Source: Owenia fusiformis (taxonomy: Eukaryota; Annelida; Polychaeta; Sabellida; Oweniidae). From it: a stretch of DNA of 64,000 nucleotides. The position numbers were made by a program, and so were the translations under genes. The notes below the pieces were generated by a model. The model was given only the letters and a program-made list of their open reading frames with translations. It had not been told where the DNA came from and did not search any database. Shown piece by piece: positions 43,869 to 54,075 of the stretch (position 1 is its first letter; every line of letters begins with the position of its first letter). The DNA is taken from assembly GCA_903813345.2 (NCBI GenBank), contig CAIIXF020000012.1, positions 34,172,572-34,236,571 on the forward strand. Reading direction: 5' to 3'.

Positions 43869-46800
43869 GTGAGTATCATGCCTCCTAGACTTCTATCAAC
43901 GCGAACATCAGTTCTGACGTCGCAAACCTCGTTCCTTGCACTCGAACCCCGATTCTCATATCGCTAACGTAAAATCTTGTACATGGTGGTTCGCGAGCAC
44001 GGATCTCGGTGCATGAGTTGAGAAATATGTTCGGGAGCGAGGAAATAGTGGTGCGCGACTAAAGATTTTACGTTTAAACATTTTACGTATAAAAGAATCA
44101 TTTTGATAGCACAACAATGGCGAAGCCAGAATCAAAATTTGGCAAGGCAAATGTGAATAGACGAGGCAACTTGAGGTCAATGTAGATAGGCCTCGGGTAG
44201 TGCCTCTCTAGTCTTGCTCAAAGGCTGTATCCACCCCCCTCACCTTCACTCTCTTAGAGAGAAGTATAAGGGGGGGGGGAGTACAGGGTACAGGGATATT
44301 TTTCTGTCAAAGTTTGGCAAGACAATCAATGGACTCCAAAAGGTCACAATCTCACGCTAAATGTCAAATGAACACGTTCGCAGTTTTACTATCCTGGTCA
44401 TATTACCCTGACAATTGTAACAAAACGATACTGAGCCAAATAACGTGATAATTGAGTAGCTATAGCTCAACACACCCATTATATAAAAATCAATTGTAAT
44501 CCGTCAGTGTAAAGTCGCTGCTATATGTCACCAGAATTTAAAAAAAATCCGAACACTTACTTCTAAGCACTTAACCTGTTAACAGCTTAACTAGTAGTCT
44601 TGACTCTTGAAGAAGGCTCTGTCCTTGGCCTGATTCTGAAATTTATAGATTAATGGGAAACTAGTATGCTATAGTTAAAAGCAGAACAAAAAAGTGTTGG
44701 ATTCATTGATGCCGTTAGTCTAGATATCGTTTATAAATTGATAAAATGTAAAACATTAGAAATGTAAAACATTAGATTAGAACAAATTGGTTTTAATCAT
44801 TTATGCCAAGAAAGTATTCATGGTGAAAGATATGACTGTCTAAAATCACTTGCCATACTGCACGTAGACCTGTTATGACCTTCGATACCAAGTCGCTACT
44901 ACAGTCTCAGCTGTAGTGGCTATAGCCCTTATGGCTCAGGGGTATAGCGTCTGACTCGAGGAAAGTCCTGGGTTCGATTCCCCTACGGGCGTTGAATTTA
45001 GCACACTCTCTTTCGAGTCTAGTATCTGGCTCGGTACACTACAGCTCCCCGACGGACGTGCCCAAGGGTCGTTCCAGACTTTGCCACTTGCCCTTCCTGA
45101 TGAAAGATATTGTTTACACATCAAAGATATTATTTACACATTTTTGTTTACTTATCATATTGATTTTCAAAATGCGCGGATAATATGTCCAAAATGGGGT
45201 CATCCACTTGTTTCCCCCAGCCCCCCCCCCCCCCCGTTTTCCCCACTCCTATTTTTGGAAATAAATAAAGATCATTTACCACCCATTGTGGTAGATCCTG
45301 TAACAATCACAATAAACTAATTATTTGTTGTCATTAATAGGGCCGAAGCTTCAGTGCCGGGTCTGATACAACAGATAACACAGCCTGTCCACCAAATTAC
45401 TATGGAGATGATTGTCAAGTATACTGCCTTGCAGACCATAGCAACCGCTTCCATTGTGACGTAAAAACAGGTGTCAAACGATGTAATTCTGGTTGGGAAG
45501 AACCATCATTGGGCTGTAGTGTCAAACAGAGTGGCCCTTGTCCTCCAAACTTCTATGATCCGGGGTGCAGTGTGTTCTGTAAAGCAGAAGATAGTTGCGA
45601 AGGAGGTCACTATACGTGTGACCCAAATACTGGTGCCAAGATATGTATAGATGGATGGGATCTTCCAGAATTGAATTGTACGCTCAAAATTACTCCAAAG
45701 CCTATTGATGAAGATTGTCCGGATACAGAAAAACTTTGTGTGGGTGGTCAATGCCACAACAAATCATGCTGCTGTTTTGACGACTGGACTGGACCATATT
45801 GTGACGTACCGATAGACCATTGTTCCAGTAACCCATGTGGTAATACTTCAACCTGCGAAAAAATTCCTGATGGATATCAATGTCTCTGCGGACCTCACCT
45901 CTACGGTGTCAATTGTGAAACGTACTGTAAAATGGCTGATGACTGTGAAAATGGTCATTTTACGTGTAACGGTAAAACTGGTGCAAAGGAATGCATTGAA
46001 GGCTGGGAGAGTCCAGAAATCAACTGTACACTGAGAATCATTCCTCCACCCCTGGATATCGAATGCCCGGATGAAGGATTCTGTGCCAATGGGCAATGCC
46101 ACAAAAAATCATGTTGTTGTCTAAGCAACAGATGGACAGGACAATTCTGCGAGACACGCATAGATGACTGCTTGAGTGAACCATGCCAAAATGAGGGCAC
46201 GTGTCAAGCTAATCCGGATGGAACTGGATACGACTGTTTGTGTTCTCCAAACTACCATGGCAACCACTGTGAAATTCTATGTAAAGATGCAGATGATTGT
46301 ATATATGGTCACTATGTGTGTAACACATCCACTGGTGAGAAGATATGTCTCGATGGTTGGGCTATGCCAGAGGTAAACTGTACATTAAGGATCATTCCTC
46401 CAGTAATAGACCCCGAATGTCCTGAAAATGGTGTTTGTGTAGGTGGACAGTGCCATAAAAATCAATGTTGTTGCTTTGATGAATGGACTGGGGATTTATG
46501 TGAAATAAAAATATCTGGTTGTAGAAGCAATCCGTGTTTAAACCAAGGGACGTGTAGGCCTACAGATGAAGGCTATGCCTGTATTTGCCATCCTTGGTAT
46601 ACAGGGACACACTGTGAAACATATTATCCGCAATGTCCCCCAAATTACTATAATCCACCAGCTTGCAATGTGTACTGTCTTGCCGCAGATGATTGTGACA
46701 GAGGGCATTATACTTGTGATCCCAACACAGGGGCGAAGGTTTGTCTACCTGGATATGTGATGCCTGAAAATGATTGTAAAGTAAAAACACTCCCTCCACC

Positions 46801-49800
46801 AAATGATCCAGATTGCCCAACTGATACTCCTTGTGTTTATGGAAGGTGCTACAGAGGAGCGTGTTGCTGTAATGAACATTACACTGGACGTCGATGTGAA
46901 ACGTTTATTGATTATTGCGCAAGTCAGCCATGTCGAAATGGTGGTACATGTACACAAAGTATTGGAGGTTATACGTGTAGCTGTTGTCAGAACTTTGAAG
47001 GAACGAACTGCGAGAGTTTTGTACAAAGATGTCCACCTAATTACTATGGTCAACGTTGCGAAGGTTATTGTCTTCCTCAGAATGATTGTGATGGTCACTT
47101 CACATGTGATTGTCAGACAGGCAATAGGGTGTGCCTTGATGGCTGGATGAGACCAGAAGCTAACTGCACAGTAAAGGAGACCCCGCCTAGTTCTGATAGA
47201 GAATGCCCTGACAGAGGTGCATGTCTCAACGGAGGAGCATGCTTTCAGAAAATATGTTGCTGTCCTAGAAACTTTAGAGGAGAATTATGTGAGATACAAA
47301 ATATGCCTTGTGAAAGAAATAGGTGTATGAATGGAGGGACGTGTTTCAACCTCTCTCCAGGATTTGATGGAGATTTCCAATGCATATGTCCTCCTCAGTG
47401 GACTGGGTTATTATGCGATACAACCTGGAACGGATGTCCACCAAATTATTTCAACCCACCTGCATGTAACGTTTTCTGTTGGGAAGCTGATAGCTGTAGT
47501 GAAGGCCACTACACTTGTGGTCCAGATGGCAGTAAGATCTGTAGAGAACACTGGGAATGCGTGGCAAGTGACTGTAGAACAAGATACAGGCCGAAATGGA
47601 ACGATACAGAATGCCCACCAATTGGCCCAAATGGAGAAATGTGTCGCTATGGGGAATGTCATAGACAGACATGCTGTTGTCATTATGGGTGGACTGGACC
47701 ATATTGTGATATATTTAATCCTGCAACACCATTGCCACCTCGTTATTCAAATGATGCCAACGTTAATGAAACAACAACAAATGAAACTGACAGAATAGAA
47801 CGTAACATTGAGAGAGGTTCTTTTAAAGTTGAAACACAAGATTCATGTAGCCTTAAAGATAACTGCGCTGAAGGTCACTATGTATGTAATGGCGGGACTA
47901 AAATCTGTCGAGATGGCTGGGCTGACGTAAGCACCAACTGTACAGTTCGAGCCGTTTCACCTGCTGTCGACTCAGAATGTCCAGATTCCGGTCAGTGCGA
48001 TATGGGTTCGTGTTTTAAGAAGTCTTGTTGCTGTATTCTAGGATATACAGGAGATCTTTGTCAGGAACAGATTAACCCATGTGGCAGTAGCCCATGTGCC
48101 AATGGAGGGACATGTAGGCGGGATGGTCCTTTCAATTACAAATGCGATTGCACATCATTTTACACTGGGAACAATTGTGAAACTAGGATGCGTTGTGAAA
48201 GGCATAAATATGGTCCAAACTGTGATGTCCATTGTAAACCAGAGAACTCTTGTGCTGGTCATTATAGATGTGATCAAAACACGGGGGCTAAGATTTGTCT
48301 TGATGGTTATAGAAATTCAAATCAGAATTGCATTGACAAAATCAATGAGGATTTTGTAGACTGTCCAGCAGGCGGTTGCGATACGCGAAATGCTCATTGT
48401 TTTAAGAAGCAGTGCTGTTGTAAGCCAGGTTTCAAAGGAGCAAGATGTAACATTGTCAAACTTCCATGCGAAGACGTGAAATGTGACAACATAACAGAAG
48501 GTGCTTACTGTCGAAATGAAGACGGAAAAGGACTGTGTTGCCGCAATGCTAATAATAGTCGGGATTGCATTGATCCATCGAGCAACATGACGACTACAGT
48601 ACCCACAACATCAACTGTCACTACATCACAATCAAGTAGAATAACCAGTCCTTCTACGGCGAGAACAACAACCAGGTTAGTTTGCCAAGATGGGTATTAT
48701 GGTCCAACCTGTTCTGTGAGATGTAAAGCAGATGAGAGTAGTTGCGAACACGGGCACTACACCTGCCATCCTACAACTGGAGAGAAGTTGTGTGAACAGA
48801 ATTGGGGACCTCCAAATAACTGTACAGTAAAATCACCAAACATTGCAAACGACCCTGAATGTCCAGATGCTGGGAATTGTAGAAATGATGGAATATGTTT
48901 CAAGAAGACATGTTGCTGTCGTAAAAACTATAGAGGTGATCTGTGTGAAACGTATGTTCTCCCATGTGACAGACCAAACGCTGTCGTCTGTCAGAACGGG
49001 GGGACGTGTAGGAACGATGATGATACCTCTAGTTGTGTTTGTCCTGATGGTTTCACTGGAAGATTATGTGAAAACAGAATTATCCCGGGTTCAAGTACGG
49101 CGCTTCCAACAACAACTAGGACACCTACTGAAGCAAGTAGAATAACCAGTCATTCTACGGCGAGAACAACAACCAGGTTAGTTTGCCAAGATGGGTATTA
49201 TGGTCCAACCTGTTCTGTGAGATGTAAAGCAGATGAGAGTAGTTGCGAACGCGGGCACTACACCTGCCATCCTACAACTGGAGAGAAGTTGTGTGAACAG
49301 AATTGGGGACCTCCAAATAACTGCACAGTAAAATCACCAAACATTGCAAACGACCCTGAATGTCCAGATGCTGGGAATTGTAGAAATGATGGAATATGTT
49401 TCAAGAAGACATGTTGCTGTCCTAAAAACTACAGAGGTGATCTGTGTGAAACGTATGTTCTCCCGTGTGACAGACCAAACGAGGTTGCCTGTCAGAATGG
49501 AGGGACGTGTGTCAACTTGTCTTTTAGATTTGATGGAGATTTCCGATGCATATGTCCTCCTCAGTGGACTGGTAGATATTGCGATACAACCTGGAATGGA
49601 TGCCCACCAAATTATTTCAACTCACCTGCATGTAATGTTTTCTGTAGGGAAGCTGATAGCTGTAGTGAGGGCCACTACACTTGTGGTCGAGATGGCAGTA
49701 AGATCTGTAGAGAACACTGGGAATGCGAGGCAAATGGTTGTAGAACAAGATACAGGCCGAAATGGAACGATTTAGAATGTCCCCCAATTGGCCCGAATGG

Positions 49801-49921
49801 AGAAATGTGTCGCTATGGAGAATGTCATAAACAAACATGCTGTTGTCATTATGGGTGGACTGGACCATATTGTGATATATTCAACCCTGCAACACCACTG
49901 CCTCCTCGGAACTGCAACTAG
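43821..49921 (+). CDS. secreted protein with ~12 DSL-like modules and EGF-like modules
   Basis: Two exons: 43821-43868 (16 codons, signal peptide) and 45341-49921 (1,526 codons plus TAG); both junctions are phase 0, total about 1,542 residues. Each module begins like CPPNYYGDDCQVYC, then GHYTC and C..GW..P...C, the cysteine spacing of the Delta/Serrate/LAG-2 domain. Most are followed by an N-C-T sequon, a Pro-rich linker with ECP, an EGF-like module with a CCC triplet (KSCCCFDDWTGPYC) and often a normal EGF. In modules 3 and 4 the EGF's last YGxxC doubles as the DSL start. Thr/Ser-rich linkers lie near 1099-1128 and 1267-1296. No MNNL domain or transmembrane helix is seen, unlike Delta/Jagged, so it is probably extracellular. 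Notch binding cannot be assumed. An AATAAA lies ~207 nt after the stop. Confidence 0.85.
43869..45340 (+). other. intron 1 of the DSL-array gene
   Basis: A 1,472-bp GT-AG intron. It contains a GC-richer stretch with 'cgcgaa' and 'gttcgcgagcacg' words at 43900-44090, a G-run at 44270-44279, a fragment at 44811-44876 that also occurs near 35790-35850 in the nested transposon, the tRNA-like sequence at 44925-44991 and a C-run near 45220-45236. Confidence 0.7.
44925..44991 (+). tRNA. tRNA-like sequence, probably pseudo-tRNA or SINE head
   Basis: It has an A-box-like TGGCTCAGGGG, a B-box GGTTCGATTCC and an acceptor stem GCCCTTA/TACGGGC with one mismatch. It is only about 67 nt: the 3' half of the anticodon stem is missing after TCTGACTCGAGG, as if ~7 nt were deleted, so a functional cloverleaf does not form. 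The tail to about 45110 is not tRNA and could be the body of a tRNA-derived SINE. A hairpin (gctactacag/ctgtagtggc) precedes it. Confidence 0.4.
45341..49921 (+). CDS. exon 2 of the DSL-array gene
   Basis: A single uninterrupted 4,581-bp coding exon. The open frame extends upstream of the first in-frame Met to the AG at 45340, adding the whole first DSL module (residues 32-75). The stop TAG (49919-49921) is directly followed by GTAATA, which resembles a donor; this would only matter for an alternative transcript. Positions 48635-49135 are tandemly duplicated from 49136, and 49495-49918 copies 47330-47755. Confidence 0.85.
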   Translation, partial: GRSFSAGSDTTDNTACPPNYYGDDCQVYCLADHSNRFHCDVKTGVKRCNSGWEEPSLGCSVKQSGPCPPNFYDPGCSVFCKAEDSCEGGHYTCDPNTGAKICIDGWDLPELNCTLKITPKPIDEDCPDTEKLCVGGQCHNKSCCCFDDWTGPYCDVPIDHCSSNPCGNTSTCEKIPDGYQCLCGPHLYGVNCETYCKMADDCENGHFTCNGKTGAKECIEGWESPEINCTLRIIPPPLDIECPDEGFCANGQCHKKSCCCLSNRWTGQFCETRIDDCLSEPCQNEGTCQANPDGTGYDCLCSPNYHGNHCEILCKDADDCIYGHYVCNTSTGEKICLDGWAMPEVNCTLRIIPPVIDPECPENGVCVGGQCHKNQCCCFDEWTGDLCEIKISGCRSNPCLNQGTCRPTDEGYACICHPWYTGTHCETYYPQCPPNYYNPPACNVYCLAADDCDRGHYTCDPNTGAKVCLPGYVMPENDCKVKTLPPPNDPDCPTDTPCVYGRCYRGACCCNEHYTGRRCETFIDYCASQPCRNGGTCTQSIGGYTCSCCQNFEGTNCESFVQRCPPNYYGQRCEGYCLPQNDCDGHFTCDCQTGNRVCLDGWMRPEANCTVKETPPSSDRECPDRGACLNGGACFQKICCCPRNFRGELCEIQNMPCERNRCMNGGTCFNLSPGFDGDFQCICPPQWTGLLCDTTWNGCPPNYFNPPACNVFCWEADSCSEGHYTCGPDGSKICREHWECVASDCRTRYRPKWNDTECPPIGPNGEMCRYGECHRQTCCCHYGWTGPYCDIFNPATPLPPRYSNDANVNETTTNETDRIERNIERGSFKVETQDSCSLKDNCAEGHYVCNGGTKICRDGWADVSTNCTVRAVSPAVDSECPDSGQCDMGSCFKKSCCCILGYTGDLCQEQINPCGSSPCANGGTCRRDGPFNYKCDCTSFYTGNNCETRMRCERHKYGPNCDVHCKPENSCAGHYRCDQNTGAKICLDGYRNSNQNCIDKINEDFVDCPAGGCDTRNAHCFKKQCCCKPGFKGARCNIVKLPCEDVKCDNITEGAYCRNEDGKGLCCRNANNSRDCIDPSSNMTTTVPTTSTVTTSQSSRITSPSTARTTTRLVCQDGYYGPTCSVRCKADESSCEHGHYTCHPTTGEKLCEQNWGPPNNCTVKSPNIANDPECPDAGNCRNDGICFKKTCCCRKNYRGDLCETYVLPCDRPNAVVCQNGGTCRNDDDTSSCVCPDGFTGRLCENRIIPGSSTALPTTTRTPTEASRITSHSTARTTTRLVCQDGYYGPTCSVRCKADESSCERGHYTCHPTTGEKLCEQNWGPPNNCTVKSPNIANDPECPDAGNCRNDGICFKKTCCCPKNYRGDLCETYVLPCDRPNEVACQNGGTCVNLSFRFDGDFRCICPPQWTGRYCDTTWNGCPPNYFNSPACNVFCREADSCSEGHYTCGRDGSKICREHWECEANGCRTRYRPKWNDLECPPIGPNGEMCRYGECHKQTCCCHYGWTGPYCDIFNPATPLPPRNCN
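47330..49918 (+). repeat. dispersed in-frame duplication within the DSL-array exon (47330-47755 = 49495-49918)
   Basis: The EGF/DSL block with FDGDF(Q/R)CICPPQWTG and GPNGEMCRYGEC occurs twice with few differences. The second copy forms the C terminus and stops just after PATPLPPR, where the first copy continues. Confidence 0.9.
48635..49490 (+). repeat. 501-bp tandem duplication within the DSL-array exon
   Basis: 48635-49135 and the sequence from 49136 are nearly identical for about 350 bp, offset by exactly 501 bp (167 codons), so the frame is kept. The unit comprises a Thr-rich linker, a DSL-like module and a CCC-EGF. Confidence 0.9.
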
Positions 49922-50127
49922 GTAATAACAAATGGCAATATGTCCATGTAGGAGAGTATGTCGAGTGTCAGGCAAAATTGCTAGATATCATTTTCAGAAT
50001 AACCACCATAACTGACCAAAAGTTAATTTGTCATCCTTGCTTGTATATGAAATACAAAAAACAACAACTTACATTAATTCACTGGGTTAAAACAAAAATG
50101 TAATGTCTCCAGTGTGGAATATTCTAA

Positions 50128-50133
50128 AATAAA
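50128..50133 (+). terminator. possible polyadenylation signal of the DSL-array gene
   Basis: AATAAA 207 nt after the stop codon. First canonical hexamer in the 3' flank. Confidence 0.45.
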
Positions 50134-50399
50134 AACTTTCGACCTGCACATTTGACCCGACTTACTGCTTACTGGGTGTCCAGAAGCTACCGATAGTTTT
50201 ACACTTACTCGTATACTTAAAGATTTCTCAACTAGGCCTACCTATAGCATGTATATTATTCCCGCATAACTTATGAATCTTTTGATTAATTTCACACTTA
50301 TGAACGGATAGAGCTGTGCGATAAATGATGACGTAATCAAATGCTTCATAGTTTTATACAGGAATAAAAAACATGCTATAAATTGGTTGCGAAATCTCT

Positions 50400-50770
50400 A
50401 ATATGGCTCATTTATTTATTTCAAGTTTAAGATTTAAAAGAGAATGAGAAAATACATTACAGATAATACTTGAAGTTTTTCAGTGAACACTATTGTAAAC
50501 ATGTAAAAGCATAATCTTTGCCATGTCTCATTTATTTATTTCAAGTTTAAGATAAAAAGAGAATGAGAAAATACATTACAGATAATACTTAGTTTTTCAC
50601 TGAACACTATTGTAAACAGGTAAAAGCATAATCTTTGTCATGTCTCATTTATTTATTTCAAGTTTAAGATTTAAAGAATGAGAAAATACATTACAGATAA
50701 TACTTAGTTTTTCAGTGAGCACTATTGTAAACATGTAAAATCATAATCTTTGTCATATCTCATTTATTTA
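50400..50770. repeat. ~120-bp tandem repeat, 3 copies
   Basis: Unit: 'ctcatttatttatttcaagt', 'gagaatgagaaaatacatta', 'cagtgaacactattgtaaac', 'atgtaaaagcataatctttg'. The same unit in the same orientation forms a second array at about 54715-55340, on the other side of the inverted-repeat element. Confidence 0.85.
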
Positions 50771-51869
50771 TTTTCCCAAAGTTATAGGGAGATATGTTGA
50801 TTGGTTTGGGAGAAAATATAATTTATCGAAATAAAAAGCATAGTTTCGTTATCTTTTTATTTTCACCAATCTTATTTTTGCAGCTTCAGAGAAATAATAG
50901 TCAGTAATAGTGCTCCAAGTAGTAATCAAAAATCATTTCCAGGCTATGGGTGACATTGTAATATAAGGGATGTAATGATTGAGTTCTATTTTGTATTTTT
51001 AATATGGATTTATTTACCCCTACCCCTTACCCCTTTTTAGTCTTACCGATTTTATTGTTGCAGCTTCAGAGAAATAATAGGCAGTTATAGTGCTCCAAGT
51101 AGTATTCAAAAATAATTTCCAAGCTATGTGTGACATTGTAATGTAAGTAATGTAATGATAAAGTACTCTTTTGTATTTTTAATATGGCTTTGTTGACCCC
51201 TACTCCTTAGAAATAATACAAGAACGCGGAGGTGGCACAATTGGATCAGAAATTCTATGATGACTACTTATGTCCTGCCTTGTATATTATTTTCTTCATG
51301 AATATGTTTCTCAAATGTCATAAAACACAAATTTCTTAGGTCAAAAACCTGTTTCAATGTTTATATATAGACTTAGAGGATGGGAATTTATGGGCTGAAA
51401 GATATGGGCCGAAAGAAAATAATGTATATGCTAAGAATGCCTATTAATATTGAGTGCAGGATGTAAAGTTTGACATAATTAGAATTTTCCTAGTGAACAT
51501 GAACATTATACATTCTCAAATATTATGCACCATTCCTGAGAGTAGAGACTTTCAAAAGTATATTGTTAATAATAGGAATTTTCACTATATTTGACTCTCT
51601 ATTATTGCTTCCAGGGTGGGGAAGTTGACTCAATAGGTTACTCCCGTGATTTGAGTTTGACAGCTCAATCTTTGTTTTGTCAAAACCTCCACCACTTCCC
51701 ATGTGGGGGTCTCACGCAAACCTTTGAATTATGCTCAACTGAACATGGGTAAAGGGGATATTTGAAGAAATAATTTTGGAATATGTGAGAAAAGTCCAGT
51801 CCTTCTCCCTTATTAATTGAATGAAATGGGGGGAGGGGGAGTCATTCGGAGTTTCTTCAGAGTCAGAGG

Positions 51870-52090
51870 TACAGTAAAACCTGTCCGATGGAATACCTCT
51901 CTGAAGGGAAAACCTATGAACAAGGAATGCTTTTCAAAAGAACCAAATATTTTTCCATTGACTTACATGTTAACAGACCCTCTCTGTAGGGAAAACCTGT
52001 GAACAGGGAACAAGGAACACTATTTTGGTGCAAATTAAGAAAATTCACCTGTGAACAAGGAATATGGAATATTGGTGACACTGTATATTC
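51870..52090. mobile_element. TACAGTAAAACCTGT relative, right end not resolved
   Basis: It starts TACAGTAAAACCTGTCCGAT. Internally 'gaaaacctgtgaacaggg' and 'ttgacttacatgttaacaga' parallel the 11464 element. More of the same words occur in reverse at about 52640-52710, which may be the other end after an internal insertion. Confidence 0.5.
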
Positions 52091-52383
52091 CATTATTTTT
52101 CAGAGGTGTGAAAGTCTTAAGCCAATATCTGATTCTAAAAAGCTTGGATTAATATGATTGAGATCAAGATAAGCCAATTGTTTACACGATGAAGCATCCC
52201 ACCCACTGTTAATTACCCTGATATATTTTAAAACTAATACTAATCTGTTTCTTACTAATTATCATGACACTAATTCTTCCTTTCAACAAACATACTTATG
52301 ATGAGTAATTACATCAAATCAGTTATGATAATCTTGGGATTGACACAATTGTTTTATGGAGATAACCGATAAGTACATGTGTC

Positions 52384-52493
52384 ATGTTGAGCCAAATCTA
52401 TCAACAATTACAACAACTAGACATCATACGCCAGCAGCAGCGGCTAAAATCAACATTGGGAGAATGCTCCTTACCCTCAGCTAAAGAAGGGAG
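52384..52493 (+). other. possible captured exon (Q-rich helix)
   Basis: From ATG 52384 the frame reads MLSQIYQQLQQLDIIRQQQ and on to SLPSAKEG, followed by GAG|GTGTGAG, a good donor. Base composition is richer in G+C than the flanks. An in-frame stop precedes the ATG and no good acceptor is obvious. It lies inside the 50775-54454 element, so capture of a host exon is one explanation and chance another. Confidence 0.25.
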
Positions 52494-53943
52494 GTGTGAG
52501 ATGTTCATACATCTTCCAAGATGTCACAACAAGGTCTAGCAACCAAGTATGGAGTCGGCATTGGTAAAATCAATTAATACCCAAATATATACAAAAAATG
52601 CTTATTCGGCAATTTGGAGTTTGCTGAAAGTGCGGCCCCTCTCTGTAGGGAAAACCTCTGAACAAGGAAACTTTCCTCCAGTCCGAAGAGCATTCCCTGT
52701 TCGCAGGTTTTAAAGGGGATGGTGTTAGAGGGTTGGCAGTTGGCGGTCAATGGTCGACATCTGTAGCAAATGGCAGGTGGAGACATTTTACATCTCCTTT
52801 TGTTAATGAATGAGGTGAGGGAGAGGTTAAGGTAGATTAAAATTCTCCTTGGGAGCACCATCAGCCATCATGTCCATCAGCCATCCTCTATCGATGAATT
52901 GGGGAGGGATAAGTCATAAGAATTTTCCTCCTTTGTTAATGGATGGGGTGAGGGGAGGTTAAGGTACAACTGTAGATTAAAATTCTCCTTGGGAGCACAA
53001 ACCACAAACATTATGCAGTTTCTTAACCCTCAGAGAAATGGGTGAAATGTATCGACTATAGAATCTTGCCATGGCTTTATGAACAACTTTTGGAGTAAGT
53101 GAGTATATGCTCATGAACGGAGTGGGACAGGGGGGTAAACAAATAAAATATATAGTCCCTTCATGAATAAATCATATAAGAATTTTCCTCGGAAGCACAA
53201 ACAGCTTGCAGCTCTACAACCCATCCTCAAAGATGCAGCTGAACTTCCCGAGTGAGAATTCTTTCATGTCTAAAGGTGTAGTTTAGAGTCACATGTGAAT
53301 TTAATCAACTGTAGGATTCCTTCAGTGGTAAACAGTGCATTTAGGAGTGCTATGTGAATAAGTATGTAACGTCAATTGTCCCTATTGAATGACTATAGGG
53401 GGGGGGGGGTATAGAAGATGCTGATATGGCTACTCCCTATTAAACTATATTTATTAGTTATAAGATTGACAGCATAGACTCAATTACCTGTTCCCCCTGG
53501 AAGGAATCCCTTAGCTGATAAAATGCACATGTGCCTGCCTGGGTAAGCTATGCTGGACTAGACAGAGCTCATGCTTCAAGGCATCATTGTGATGTAAATT
53601 ATTTTTATAAAGAGAAATTCTTGATAAAATTTTAGAAAAGGAAAAATATAAAAACAAGAATTTAACATGAAGAAATGACCCTTTAGACTAACAAAGGATC
53701 ATTACAAAATTATAACATTATTCCATAATAGCATGTTTTCCCTGGGAAATAAACAGGGAATAGAATTGATATTCAAAAGATCCCATATTATAGCTAGATT
53801 CCTATATCAGATCCCGTATTGGATCCTGTATCAGCCTAAATCACATATCAGATCCTATATCAGAACCATTCCCGGGGATTTCTCTTGATTTTTATGCTTC
53901 AGAAAAAAAAACAATTTAATAAATAGGTTATTGATGGTGTTGG

Positions 53944-54075
53944 TGGAATATGAATTTTATTTATTTTATTCGCCTCGAGAACTATCATATTAACACTCGG
54001 GCTATTGCCCTTAGTCAATATGATGTTTTTCTTGGCCAATATCATATTTTCCCTCAGAATAAAATTCATATTCCA
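53944..54075. repeat. 132-bp foldback with TGGAATATGAATTTTATT arms
   Basis: The outer arms of about 18 bp pair exactly. Inner parts (ctatcatatt/aatatgatg, ctcgggctattgccc) pair partly. A small MITE-like unit inside the larger element. Confidence 0.65.

Noticed and set aside
46745-47150. 115- to 117-codon frames on both strands within the DSL-array exon
   Set aside because: Shadows of the cysteine-rich frame; the Thr/Ile- and Val/Met-rich compositions are typical of shifted readings of TGT-rich codons.
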